Source of the DNA: Utricularia gibba
Lineage: Eukaryota > Streptophyta > Magnoliopsida > Lamiales > Lentibulariaceae
Length of the DNA: 64,000 nt
Assembly: GCA_002189035.1 (NCBI GenBank)
Contig: NEEC01000010.1
Span: forward strand, 1,860,001 to 1,924,000
Reading direction: 5' to 3'
Shown here: positions 37,422 to 50,291 of the stretch, in pieces
How positions within the stretch are numbered: position 1 is the stretch's first letter
Layout: each line of letters begins with the position of its first letter
Translations under genes and position numbers: made by a program
Notes under the pieces: model-generated
Told to the model about the DNA's origin: nothing
Databases searched by the model: none
Seen by the model: the letters and a program-made list of their open reading frames with translations, nothing else

Positions 37422-39642
37422 ATGGATCTTGGGGCACTGGACTTGGACAGTTTGGTGTGCTGCTCAAGCTCTGTAACTCTACCTTCTAACAATGGCGGCT
37501 TCTCTTTTGAAATTGATAGGCAAAAGGGGTTTGGATCTGGGTTTCTGAAGCAAGAAAGGGGAGTAAATGAGGTAAATTTTTGGAATATCTATCTTCACAC
37601 TCCCTTGTGGTGAAAACTTCTGCTAACGAAAGTAAGGTTAACTTTTCAGAGAACCCATTGCAGCAATCTCTCTGAAGGCCAACAGCAAATGCTCAGCTTC
37701 TCTTTACCTGCTTCTTCACAGGCGGCGGCCTTGCCTTATTTTCACCAAACATCGAGTGGATTCAACAGAGGCACAGGTTGGCATATTTTAATAACTTCTC
37801 AATTTGATCCTGTAGGGCCTTTGTATTTTGCATGATAAGTCAGCATCCCTAACTCCAAAGAGAGTTTTTTTCCAAGAACTTTGATGGGTTCCTCAAAAAC
37901 ATGTTGCTTTATCTGGTATGTTGTAGAGTTGCTTACTGAAAAAGTCTTATCATGTAAACCAAGATTTGACATCTTGGTTTTGAAGTCTTGTCCCCTCTGT
38001 TCTGATTTTTTTTGCACCTTGCTCTACTTTTGGGAGCTTTAGTGAGTGACCCTTTTCCTCCTTTTTGGTTCTTCCCTTTCCTTTGCTACTTTAAGAAGCA
38101 ATCTGCACGTTCCCTTCAATTTTAAATGCTGCAAAAAAAAAAAAAACAGGAACTTGGAGTGTTGTTCTCTTCCTCCTCACCTCTTTTTATGGGTAATTTC
38201 TCTTGTATCGTAAATGGAATCTGAAGTTGTTACAGGGTTTGTCTCCACAGGCTTAAATTCTGTTGGAGCTTTTCCGGGTATGAGAATACCTTTCACTCCT
38301 TCTCAGTGGATGGAGCTGGAACATCAGGCTCTGATCTACAAATACATTACTTCAAATGTGCCTATTCCTTCTTGTCTCCTCAATCCAGTCAGAAAACCTT
38401 TGGAATCTGCTGGCTTTTCCACCTTCTCTGGCCTGAGATCTAATCCCTGTAAGTGTTTTCTTTACCCCTGTATGCATGTGGTTGTCATGACTTTGTTTTT
38501 TTTTTTTTTTTCATTTGAGCTGATCTGGATGCAATTCCTGGATTGTTTATAGTGGGATGGGGAGCATTCCATTTAGGAGGATTCTCCAGTTCGGATCCAG
38601 AGCCAGGACGGTGCCGGAGAACGGACGGAAAGAAATGGCGGTGCTCGAGGGATGCCGTAACTGATCAGAAGTACTGTGAGCGGCATATGAACCGAGGCCG
38701 CCATCGTTCAAGAAAGCCTGTGGAAGGCCAATCTGCCATGCCGGCGCAAGAACCACTGCCGTGAACAAGAAGCCGGCGCCCGTTTCCGTCACGCCGACAG
38801 CTGCCGGCCCTGCCTCCAACAGCCTCAGCATCTCCCAGCAACATCAACTTAGCGGCTTGCACCAACAACCTGGTTCTGATATCCTTGCTTTTTCCAGTTT
38901 TGATAGGTGAATCGAAGTCCTATATTCAGAAACTTGAGATTTTTTCCTGCTTTTGTTTCTCACTATTTCATTCACTTCTGTTATCAGAAGTTTCCTCGAC
39001 AAGGAAAATAACAGTTGCTCCATGCCCAAGCAGCAGACCTCATTTCAGGATTTTGGGTTACTCTGCTCCAACTCTCTACTGAATCAACTGGACCGGAGCT
39101 CAAACCTTGGCCATGGCAGTAGCATTGGAGGTTCAGATCGGCTCAATGACAAAGACAATAAGTCAGGGAGTAATCCCCTCAGACAGTTCATGGATGCCTG
39201 GTCCGAAAGCCACTCAGACAGGCCTTCTCCATCTTCACCAAGTTCCAAGCTCCAAAGTTCATCTCAGGAATTGGAAATGTGTTTGGCAGTTGGAACCGCT
39301 GCTGCACAACACAGCCAAAGACAGTCTACCAATTGGGTTCCCATCTCATGGGAGCCATCAATGGCTGGACCTCTAGGAGAAGTTCTACATAGCACAGCAT
39401 GTGCAGCCGGCGATTCGCTAGATGCCAAGCCTCTTAATCTGATGGAAAGCTTGGACAATAGCTCTCACTTGGCTTTATCTCCTACCGGAGTTCTTTCAAG
39501 GTGCACGTTTGGTTCCCTGTCAAACAGCAGTGCTGGGAGTAGCCCCAGAGCTGAGAGCAGCAAAGCGCTGGATGGTGGTGGTGTCACCCTTTGCAATGGT
39601 ATCATCCCCGGCATGCTGAGTACATCCATGCCTAACCTTTGA
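37422..39642 (+). CDS. GRF: Growth-regulating factor (GRF1/2-like), frame-broken
   Basis: Five exons: 37422-37571, 37650-37776, 38251-38448, 38553-38906 and 38988-39642. GRFs are plant transcription factors that work with GIF coactivators to drive cell proliferation in leaves and other organs. The QLQ domain ([20 protein letters not shown], about 103-138) binds GIF. The WRC domain ([20 protein letters not shown] onward) has the zinc ligands C179, C189, C200 and H203 and binds DNA. The C-terminal [20 protein letters not shown] and [14 protein letters not shown] match the GRF1/2 group. As written, the frame stops at 38762-38764 (228 residues). One extra base near 38735 restores [10 protein letters not shown] and a 494-residue protein whose exon phases then all agree. 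Regulated by miR396 through the site at 38705-38725. Confidence 0.92.
38705..38725 (+). promoter_or_regulatory. miR396 target site in the GRF mRNA
   Basis: The 21 bases encode RSRKPVE directly after the WRC domain (codons 210-216) and read CGTTCAAGAAAGCCTGTGGA plus one A. This is the well-known conserved miR396 binding site of plant GRF genes, where the microRNA pairs with one bulge and directs cleavage, restricting GRF to young proliferating tissue. The site lies upstream of the apparent frame break and is intact. Confidence 0.93.
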
Positions 39643-41223
39643 ACTCACTTTTAGAAAATAAACTAGTTTTCACTATGTTGAGCATCTTCCAATTACATCT
39701 ATAATCCTCATCTGACATTTCATCTCCACAGTTTGCCCAACCTTCGAGTAAAACTTTCTTCTCAATCATTCTGCTGTGGTCACGGCTGTTTCTCTGATTC
39801 CTTCATGAGCAATGCGGACCACCCAAATCTGATACTAGGATCCACGAGATCTTTCCTCCCTCTCCTTGAAGTGGTCCATGGTGTCTCGCCCTGCCAGTTT
39901 TTAAGAAATTTCGTTTTAGTATTTTCTTGCTGTAGTGCTATCTATTCAACGTACAGACCTTGTTTTCTAGCAGCCTTTCAACTCAGTTCTCTCTTCATGC
40001 AACATTATGAAAACCAATCAACAGAACACGTCCATAATCAATCTGATCACAAGTGTGTATTCAAGCCCCTCAATGCCATAGGGGATATTTACACTTGTTT
40101 GATATCTGAACACTTTGCCTCCCTAACCCTAACATCCTCCTGAGCCTTAACCGTCTCCTTCTGGACCATCTGCACAGATAAAGAAAGTAGATGACCGTAA
40201 ATCTGTTAGGTGCAGAGAGCATTGCTGATAACGGGCTTGTTTTGTCAGCCTCCATATGTCAATGAATAGTCAAATAGATGTGTTTTCCTTGATCAGTGTT
40301 GTCAATGCAAGATACACATCCAAAGATCGACACAGTATGGCCCTATAATGTTTAAACAAGCAGCAACCCCCAGGAGCACTAAATGGCGCATCTTTGATAT
40401 GACTGCTGTTGTTTCAGAAACGAAAATACAGACCAAAACCCACAAGCAATCTAATTTATCACAATTCAAGCTAACTGCTTTCCGCTGTTACACAATTCAT
40501 CTCCAAGTTTTAATTGATGGGAATCATCTGCTGCAAGGGACAAGACCATCCTCCGTCTCATTCAAGATTTTTAGCCAATATCAAGCAGATGGCATAATTT
40601 TGTAACAAATTAAAAATGAACAAGGGAGAATTGAGAGCTCATATTCTATGGGTGTAAAATGAGTCTGTCAAGCTGAAGCCACAGCATTCAGAACGAGGAA
40701 TTTTTTACAATCATGGCTCTCAAACCTCATCTCTTCGGAGAAGAACAATGAAATGGAAGTCCTGGGCAGTCGACTCCGGGTGTAGAGACACCCTCAAAAG
40801 CGGCGGCGAACGTTCAACCTTTTTTGGGCCTGGCTTTGAAAACCCTCGCCCTTTCACAGGTTATTGCAATATGGCTTTAGTTGGGCCTCAACTGCAGGCT
40901 GGCCCAAATACGAATCACGAATTGTCTCAATCCTCAATCAGCTGGATTTCTTCCAGGGTTTATATTTATCGCATATGGTATTAAGTTCTGGCTGATGCGT
41001 TGCGTCGATCAGGTTTGGTTGAAATTAGCGTTAAGTTTCATTGTAATGTGGGGGAATTATCTTGTTAGAATCTCATAATTTTCACGTTTGTAGGTCTTAA
41101 TGAGCTATTGAGCGATGGATGTGGTTTGCTTTTTGTTGGTTTACGTTGTTTTTTTTTTTCTTTCTCAGGTTTTTGTTTCATTGTTTATAAGGCGTTTCTG
41201 ACTGCAACAAACCGCGTATTACT
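39643..41223. promoter_or_regulatory. GRF 3' flank and PRP40 promoter
   Basis: The first several hundred bases are probably the GRF 3' untranslated region; open frames there have no similarity I recognise. Three TGGGCC/GGCCCA site II motifs cluster at about 40825-40908, about 320-400 bases before the PRP40 start codon, typical of constitutively expressed genes. 40980-41220 is likely a leader, possibly with an intron ending in the T-rich tract before 41170. Confidence 0.45.
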
Positions 41224-44200
41224 ATGGCAAGTAATCCTCCGTCTTCGGGTTCCCAGGTGCGGATCTTGCTATCTTTAAGTGTTCCAGTTGTAAAAAAAAT
41301 GGAGTTTTTCGTGATGTTGATGAATTATGTGGCACATTTCAAGTATAGGACATCCTGGTGGATGTGATGGTATAACCTGTTTGGGTAGTTTTTTCGACTC
41401 TGGGTATCTCGTGGCGAGACCTTTGGGCTTCTAATTTCTGCTGCTGTTACTGCTAGTGTAATATTAGTATTCGTCTTGTCCTCAAGACTGATTGTATTTT
41501 GATGGAACTCTTTACCTGTTGCAGCCACTGTGGCCGCATCCTGCGCCTGGATCTCTAGCAACACAAGGTTTAGTTCCTCCCTATCCTATGCAGGTACTCT
41601 AGCTCACACTCCTTTTTTTAGGATTTCTCTCTAAAAATTGATTCCCGTAATATTTTACTGGTTCTATTCGTTATATTATTGCTACAGTTCCGTCCTACCG
41701 TACAAGGTCCACATGGCCAAGCATTTGTTTCTCAGCAGTTCAGTTCCACAGGCCAGTCTCAAGCTATTGGTATTTCTCCCAGTCAAAGTCAACCACCGCC
41801 TTTTTCTCAACCTATGCAACAATTCATTACACAGTCTTCACAACCTGGACATGCATCACCATCTTTTTATCCTCAAGCAAGTGCACCCATTACATCAAAC
41901 GTTCAGCAGCCCCAGCCTGCTTCATACACTGTAAGAATCTCTTGTGTACTACGTATATTCTCCCGTCTATGACTTAATGTTCGTGCTTCTTTTCAGTACT
42001 CTATGTCTTCTGTTGGAATGCCATCTAGCAATGCCGCAGTGTCACCATATCAACTTCAACCTTCCCCCCTTTCTGCCCTTGCTGGGTCTACTGGAGTTCA
42101 AGCATGGATGCAATCAAGTTTAAGTACTCCTGTTGTTGTACCATCACAGCAAACCGTGCCCACTTCAGGAGCTATGCTGGTAATATCTCTCTTTTCTAAT
42201 TCCTGTCTTAAAATGATGTTGATTTTGGTTTTTTTCTCGTTGTGCCTGAACTAGGTGGTAATTATGAAGTCATTGACACTAAATAGGCTCTTTATATCTC
42301 ATTGGATGCATATCTTATGTGCAGTGGATGTGATCTTCCTTATCGGTCATTGACTTTTTCTTTTCAGAAATTGTCTAGTAGAACTTTATCTGAATATATA
42401 TGTGTTTTTGATGTTTCTGACTACTAACTCTCCTATTCTGATTCGGTTTGTATGAAGAATGTTAATGTTTCGAACACAGTGGAGCAAGCTGTGTCAGATT
42501 GGCAAGATTATGTAGCTGCTGATGGAAGAAGGTGATTCATTTTTCTATGAGTTTTAAACTTTATCGTGTAGATTTAAATTTTATTATGGCAGGAATTTAC
42601 CTTGGATGTTTATCTATCTTTTATGTGCTCTAGTGTTCCTCAAAGAAGTCTGCATGTTGCTAAAAGCGATTAATAATGTGATATCAACTAGCTGTGAATC
42701 TTTTGAGCCATACATTACCCTTTTTGTATGCAATGCCTAGGTATTACTACAACAAGATAACAAAGCTTTCTAGCTGGGAAAAGCCCTTGGAGCTGATGAC
42801 CCCGTTGGAGGTGAGTGGATGAACTGAGATACACCGTGCATGCAATTTTACTTATATGCTGCTCAACTGTCATCTTGTTCATCCATGTACATGTCTGTTT
42901 TTATGTTGTAAGTATCAGAAGCCCTTGGATGTCTAAGCTGTTGAAGATTGGCTTGTGTATGTTAGTTTTTATTTGTAAATTACTGCACTGGTTTGTAGAT
43001 GTTATGGCAAGTGAGGGGAATATAACGACTGGTCTTTGTCCTCACTTTGAAGACGGTTTCACTTTCTCAAACCAGGCAACACTATGCTATTACATTTACA
43101 CGTAATCTAGCCATTTAATTTTGTTGGCTTCATCCTACTACCTGTGAATTGACCTTGCACTCTCAAGTGTGGCGTAAGATGTATTTTGTCTATTGTACTC
43201 CTGGGATGATCTATTGAATAGTTTGTCTTGTTGAAGTCATGATATTTAAAATGGCGGTCTTTCTGTGTAAGTAAATTCCCTGTTTCGAGGCTGCTTGAAA
43301 CTGAATATTTAATGATACCTTTTGTTAACCATACTACAGGAAATGTTTTGCTTTTACATGTGTAGTAATTGAAACCATTTGTAATTTCTTTATATGCTTT
43401 TGGCAGAGAGCTGATGCATCCACTGTCTGGAAAGAGTTTACAACCCCCGAGGGTAAAAAGTAAGCATAAATTCTTTGACCCTGGGTTGACAAGCGTTGTT
43501 GCTCTTACATTACAATGAATATTCTAGGTATTATTACAACAAGGAAACAAAGGAATCCAAATGGACGATACCTGAAGAATTAAAGGTTTTTCTCCAAAAA
43601 TCTTGGAACTCAGAGAAACAACACATCATTATACTAAGTGTTGCATAAATGTGATTCAGTTGGCCCGCGAACTAGCTGAAAAGGCTCAGGCTAAGGGAGG
43701 GCTACCTCAATCTGATGCCAAATCTCCTAAACCTGCCCCTGCTGATGGCAGTCTTAGTGAAAAGCCATCTACTCCAATTGTCTTAAATGGCTCTTCTGCA
43801 CCATCTATAGTCGCCACAAGTCCCAGACAGGGTATGCCACGTGTGTCTGATGCTTCCACTACGATGGTCTCTGAGCCACCAGCTCTTCATGGAAATAAGG
43901 TAGCTTTTACAAGTTCATCTGGGGCTGACACCATGGGAGGAATTGAGGATTCGGCTAGTGCAAATCCTGATGTTGCTGGAAATACATCTGTTCCAGCTAT
44001 GATGGCGAGTGCCGACTCTGAAAAATTGTATGGTACCCCTATTGACGTATGAGAACTGTTTCTTCGATTCTTACTGATTGACACTATTTCAGGACCACCA
44101 ACGAAGCACCCAATATTGCGTTTAACCTTCTTGGAGAAGCCTCTCCTCAAAATATTGAGGTGTGACTTATTTATTGCTGTTCTCCTGTGAATCCAGATGT

Positions 44201-47200
44201 TAAACCTGCAATGAATCCCTTTTAGTTTGTTGTGTCACATATTCTTTTCAATCCTTTTGCACTTCTTTGTTTTCCTCCTTCAGAATTTATGATTTCAATC
44301 ACAATACCTGATTTTGAATGATACGTGTCACTGACTAAGAACCATTTTGAATGAGAGTCTGAGAAAGTAAACATCTAGTTTAATATTCAGGATCGGAAGA
44401 AAGAAGCAAGCATGGACGTGAAACCTCCTAATCCACCAGAAGAAGAGAAAACTGTGGATGGTGAACCCATAACATATGCCACCAAACAGGTGCTTATTTT
44501 AGCTGCTTCATAGAGTCTCTCCGCCTCCCTTATATTTTTATTTTTTAAAATAAGAATACTTTCTACTATTATTCTCTTTAAAGTTGATTTACCTGGTTCA
44601 TAGATTTTAAACTTGTATGCTTTGTCTTTTAGGAGGCGAAAAATGTCTTTAAGGACTTGTTGAACTCTGAAAATGTTGGTGCTGATTGGTCCTGGGATCA
44701 GGTTAAGCAGCACGCCTTTTTATTCCGACATAGTTTCATCAAAATGGGTGAATCTTGATGTTTTGCTCAAATCTAGACCATGCGCGTGATTATCAATGAC
44801 AAGAGATATGGTGCTCTAAAGACCCTTGGTGAAAAAAAACAGGCGTTTAATGAGGTAGTTGGGTGCTTCAACTTGTTTCTCACATACTGCTGATATTAAT
44901 CGATGTCTTGTATACTGCAGTACATAATGCAAAGGAAAAAAATTGAGGGTGAGGAGAGACGCCTCAAACAGAGGAAAGCGAAGGAAGACTTCATGAAGAT
45001 GCTGGAGGTAAGGATTAGACATTTCAGCACACTTTTCTTAATTTGTTAATTATCAGTACCGTGTTTTAAGAGAAGAATATCTTTGTCTCTATTTTACTGA
45101 TTAAGAAACTTGATTGTTTGCTTATTATCGTTGCTTTTGTTTTTTCTAGGAATCGGTTGAACTTACATCCTCAACCCGCTGGAGGTTTTTTACTTCTACC
45201 AAGCGCATACTCAAGATATCTGTATTTCTGTATAATACTCTGTTATTTTTCTGATTTTTCAGCAAAGCTGTGACACTGTTTGAAGATGATCAAAGATTTA
45301 AGGCTGTTGAGTCAGAAGCAGATCGTGAAGATCTTTATAGAAACTATTTGATTGATCTTCAGAAGAAGGTAGGATTTTTTTTTTTGTATTTTTTTTCTTT
45401 GGCTTTCTTACATCAAATCCACGTTTTTGTAATACAAGAGCAAATAATCAGAATAAAAATTTCGGGCTGAATTTTTGATTGAGTTTACCCTTCATATGTG
45501 CTGGATTTAACACTGGTCTTGGGTCGATTAAATGTATTCCATAGCTGGTCCATATTTCACCATTTAATAGCAAAGTTGTTTCCCTTATGAATTTCAAGTT
45601 GAATTCTGTTGGCAATTTATCGAAAATCCATGCTCCAAAAGAGGTGCTCCATGTCATCTATCTGGAATAATGGTTGTGTAATGCTTTTCTTTCATATTTT
45701 TGTTCTCTCTGTCATCTGTCGTTGGGATGAGTTTCTTCGAGCGAGCTTGAGATTTATCCGTAATAAGAATGTCATTCTTAACTTTGTTATTTTTGGAATC
45801 ATAAACCACCAATTCAACACCTACGCTAATGTGTTGTTCTATGGTGCTTATTGGGCCTGACATTTGCCTCTCTGGTGTGGGTCAGGAGAAGGTGAGGGCT
45901 CAGGAGGAGTATAGACACAGCAGGACCGAATTCAGAAAATATCTTGAGACATGCGATTTCATCAAGGTATCCTGAAGAGGCTTAGGTTTATAGTTGTCAG
46001 ATTTTACATCCATTTTCCCATTTTGTTCTTTTAGGTGGATAGCCAGTGGCAGAAGATCCAAGATCTTATTGAAGATGATGAAAGAAGTAGGCGGCTTGAT
46101 AAAATCAGTCGATTGGACATTTTCCAGGTTGTACATCATGCCCTAAATTCTTGAGTGAGAAATTTACATTAGTGAACACAACTTTTTCCCTGAGTATCAT
46201 CTCTTCCTTGATTGCACATTTTTTCATGTTGTTCATTATGACTAATTTCTTGACCATTGAAATTATACATCTATGAACTAAACTTTTTCCTGTATTTCAC
46301 CTCTTCTTTGATTTGGATCCTTACAGTTATTGTGAGTGTTTTTCTCCTCAAATGATGTTTGAGTTTGCTTGTGTTGTGCTGTTAGGACTATATTCGTGAT
46401 TTAGAGAAGGAAGAGGAGGAGCAGAGGAGGAGACAAAAGGTATTAGTTTTTTTATGCATCATCTGATTGGTTTTTTAATCAATCTCAAATTGCCTTGGAT
46501 CTTACTGGCTGTCCTGTCCATGCATGAAGGACCAAGTGAGGCGAAGTGAGCGTAAAAACCGTGATTTATTTCGCAAGATGCTGGATGAGCATATTGCTGC
46601 AGGCACTCTTACTGCTAAAACTACTTGGCGAGATTATTGCCAGCACGTAGCTCCCTAAACTTAAAGCCCTCTTAATCAAGAAAATTAATTTACTATTCAT
46701 CAACTTTATTTGATGTAGCTGATATATTTTGTAGGTAAAGGATTCTGAGGCCTACAAGGCAGTTTCATCGAACATTTCGGGTTCCACTCCCAAGGATTTG
46801 TTTGAGGATGTTGCGGAAGAATTGGAGAGAAAGGTATATTTTTTTTTTCCTAGAAGTCTTTGAATTTTTATTTGAATTATAAGAGGTGTTGGATATTTTT
46901 GCCGCCAAATAAAACTGGTTTACAGATATAATTCTTCTTTACATGAATTTCATATATTCATGATTTTTTGACCCCCAATACATTTTTCCTTTCCACCACG
47001 ATATTGCCTTGGACTGGATGTAAACAGATATTATGTGGGTATTCTAATGATAAGCTTTGTCCATTGAGCAGTACGAGGAAGACAAAACTTTTGTAAAAGA
47101 TATTCTGAAACAAGAAAAGGTAATTCTTGATTTCTTTTGTTGCCTGCTCTAATATGTTGCATGATATCTTGGCATTCCTATTCTTAGATAATTATTGAGT

Positions 47201-48641
47201 CAACATTGACTTTCGAAGAACTGAAGTCCTCTATCAAGGAGATAATTAGTTCTGCTTCAATATCTGATACTAATCTTAAGGTATCAACTTCACAGATTTA
47301 CTTGACCTTTCTCTTTGTGTTATTTCCTTTGCAGAAATTTTTTTGAAACCAAGTTCATTATGTAATTCCCAAACTACAGAAATGCGTGTTAAAAATATAG
47401 ATTTATGCAATTTCAGCTGGTGTACGAAAACCTGATTGATAGAGCGAAGGAAAAAGAAGAGAAAGAGGCTAAAAAATGGAAGCGTTTGACCAAGGAATTT
47501 ACTGACTTATTGGCTAGCACCAAGGTTTCCAATACTTTTTCATGCTATGAGCGAGAGGTGGCTCCTTTTTATTCTTTGTTTCCCTGTTCCTTATCCTTTA
47601 ATTGCCATAAAACTAGGAAATCAATGCATTGTCTACTTGGGAGGAAAGCAAGCAACTTGTCGAAGATAGTTCTGAGTACAGGTAGATCATGGAAAAGACA
47701 GTAATGACATGTTATGCTGTGGCTTTTTTTCCAGTTATCATTTTCATCTTGTTGAATTCGGCTTGGAAATGCCCTGTGTTTTGTAGGGACATTGGTGAAG
47801 AAAGGTACTGCAAGGAGATATTTGATGATTACGTTTCTCGCATGCAAGAAAAGCTGAAGGAAAAAGAGCGTAAAAGAGATGAAGAAAAGGTAATATATAT
47901 TTTGACTATTTCTCATGTGCTAGCTATTTGTTCCCATGCCTATGAACGTGTGCTTTCTCTTTGATGTCCATGAAACATTATTGTTTTTACGGTAGACAAT
48001 TACTTTGTTTTGATGTGATGGAGACAGAAAAAGAAAGGAAAATCAAGCCACTGCTTAGTGAAGGCTTTTGTGCTCCTTTCGAAAAATTCATATTTTTTTT
48101 TCTTGCTTCATTCATTCTGGACAATCTTCACTCTTCAGGTAAAGAAAGATAAGGATCGGGAAGAGAAAGAGAAAAAGAAAGACAAAGACCGAAGGGAGAG
48201 AGATAAGGAGAGGGACAAAGACAGGGATCGTGAGAAAGAGAAGGAAAGCTTGAGGGATGATGAAGAAATTGAAGACATGGAAGATGTCGAGGGTTATTCT
48301 CATAGGGATGAAAAAAGGAGGGAGAAAGAAAGGATAGGAGACACAGGAAACGACAAAAGAGCCCAACTGATGATGCAAGCTCTGATAAGGATGATAAAGA
48401 AGAAACGAAGAAGTCACGTAGACATAAAAAGTCAAGAAAGGTACTCGGTATTGGTTTCACGTATTCCTTTTTGGGGAACGACTGATTTTTTGATCTTGTT
48501 CAGTACACATATTCACCGGAATCTGAGACCGAAAGTACCCACCGAAGGCACAAAAGGGATCATCGTCATTCTTCTCGGAGAACTGTTGGTAACAATGAGC
48601 TTGAAGATGGTGAACTTGGTGAGGATGGGGAGATCCGGTAA
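41224..48641 (+). CDS. PRP40A: Pre-mRNA-processing protein 40 (WW and FF domains), frame-broken near 3' end
   Basis: I traced 28 exons from ATG at 41224 to TAA at 48639-48641; phases agree throughout except in exon 27. PRP40 is a U1 snRNP-associated splicing factor that bridges the branch-point protein and U1 and binds the RNA polymerase II tail. The N-terminal 175 residues are rich in Pro, Gln and Ser. WW domains lie at about 191-216 (W191, YYYNK, W213) and 232-257 (W232, YYYNK, W254). FF repeats start near 440 ([20 protein letters not shown]) and continue through TTWRDYCQH and [11 protein letters not shown]. The C-terminus is a Lys/Glu/Asp/Arg-rich tail ending [14 protein letters not shown]. 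In exon 27 (48139-48440) the frame must shift by one missing base at about 48305-48336 to reach [20 protein letters not shown] and the final exon. With it the protein is 997 residues. Confidence 0.93.
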
Positions 48642-49084
48642 CCTCCTACCATGAACTGATGGTCCTTCTAATCATCAATTCCAGTTATGCTCTTGGACAC
48701 TTCGGTACTGATGTTTGGTTTTCCAGCCTCCCTCAATTCTTTCTTCTGCTTGAATCTGTATAAAAACCTTTCAAAGCTAGGTGGCTTAGACAATGCTCAA
48801 AGCCTGGAGGTATGCCACTGGCCATGAAAAGGCTGCAAGTTTTGCTAGGTACCATCCGAAAGACACTTTTTACATACGTATTCTTGGAGGTATTTAGAAA
48901 TTTGGTTTTGTAGGAGAGAAAGGTAGATTGACCGTATTTCTAAATGAGCTACATCATGTATCATGGCTGTTAACGCTGTGATGGCATTACAGCACACATT
49001 TGTTGCCTTGGCCCTGAAACAATACCTGCACGAATTTTTGAGGCCTACTCCAATTTTAGGAACAGCACTGGGTCCAGGCACACG
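48642..49084. other. PRP40 3' flank
   Basis: Probably the PRP40 3' untranslated region; no coding or repeat structure was seen. Confidence 0.45.
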
Positions 49085-49880
49085 GATTTGTGGCGTTTTA
49101 CTGTGAACATGTGGTCAGGTATTATGAAAAAAAACCTCCGAAGCCGTGAACCGGCTGAACGGAAAATTGCTGGTTTCCGATTGACCAGTTCGACCTGCCG
49201 ATCGACGAGTAGAATAAAGAGCTCAACTGTGCCGACCCGCACCGTGAACCCAGAGGCATACCGGCGCACTACCGCGGTTAGCGCCGCCGTGTCGCTAGTC
49301 AGTTGGGGCCTAGACTTGACATACATTAATCCTAGAAGTGGTTACAATCCCAAAACAACACAAGGCCACCCGAGCCTAGCATAACCATGCCGCTAATCCA
49401 AACCGTCCCGACGCCCCCGTACTCGCCTCTGCCCTCGTGTGCGCCCAAATCATGGCGGCGCACTGCCGCGACCCTGGACCTGGCCCCGCAGGCGCCTCCA
49501 GGCAAGCCCGTCTCGGTCCTGTCCAGCCCCCTCGGGGACCCGCCGTGCCGCACCTGCTCCCTGCGCTAGCCTCCCCTAGGTTGGGACCGACGTTCGGCGC
49601 GCCCTGCGCTGGTCTACCCGAGACTAGGGCATACACGCCCGACAGGCACCGTGCCCACCTTCTACATCTTCCGGTAGCCTCCGTCACCGTGAACTCGCTC
49701 CCAGCTCTCAAATTTATATCCATTTCCCACCATAGCGGGACTCCACCCGGCAACCCCATTCCCGCCTTTATGGATCCGGCCCATTCCGGTCCGATACCTC
49801 CCCAAAACCAACCCGGCCCCTTCTTCATCCCCTTTGATCCCGGTCCAACGGACCCATCCTGGTCCCGGCCTTAACAATAT
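49085..49880. other. GC-rich island of unknown origin
   Basis: About 800 bases are strikingly richer in G and C than any other intergenic stretch here. Long open frames on both strands (for example 49437-49874 plus and 49376-49828 minus) follow from the base composition and encode Pro, Gly, Ala and Arg-rich sequence with no domain I recognise. Short runs such as CCCGGC, CCCATTCCCG and GGCCC recur, as seen in some plant transposon and LTR interiors. No clear terminal repeat, target duplication, primer-binding site or reverse transcriptase was seen. A fragment of a mobile element is the simplest explanation, but it is unproven. Confidence 0.4.
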
Positions 49881-50291
49881 TGTGGGTACACGTGACTGGG
49901 GCGAAGTGGAGGAGCTCTTGAAGCTTCCGAATTCAATTGCTCCGTCAAGAAATTGCACTGTATAAATTGGGTCATCGATTCGTGCTCCTTCCAGTGTTTC
50001 AATAGCTCCTCGAAATTATTGAAAGTTTTGACAAGTATTCAGCGATTTCTTCCGCTATCAAAAAGAAGATTTGTTTTTTTAATTTTGAAGGTCTTTCTTC
50101 TTCCAGGTACGTGCGGATAGGATTTTGGGTGAATATCGGTTGCATCTGCAGATTGTTGCGCTCCTAATTCAATCATTGTCTTCTGTATTTGTTCCTGTTG
50201 ACTTTTTAGGTAGCTGTGGATAATTGGTTTGCAGCTCGGATTCGGGAGGAATTTTGGGTGTATTTATAGCAAGATTAATCGAATGAAAAAT
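49881..50291. other. ERGIC3-like upstream region
   Basis: Normal base composition resumes. This is probably the promoter and 5' leader of the next gene, with a possible leader intron (T-rich tract and AG before 50110). Confidence 0.4.

Noticed and set aside
39733..40143. 136-codon plus-strand frame downstream of GRF
   Set aside because: It follows the GRF stop codon, has no recognisable similarity and fits a 3' untranslated region.
48112..48460. Minus-strand frames of about 110 codons in PRP40 exon 27
   Set aside because: They are shadows of the Lys/Glu/Arg-rich repeat coding on the plus strand and read as low-complexity Phe/Leu/Ser/Pro.
49085..49880. Foreign contamination as the source of the GC-rich island
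   Set aside because: No bacterial or animal gene could be recognised in either strand, and words resembling plant repeat interiors are present; a plant mobile-element fragment is simpler, though unproven.
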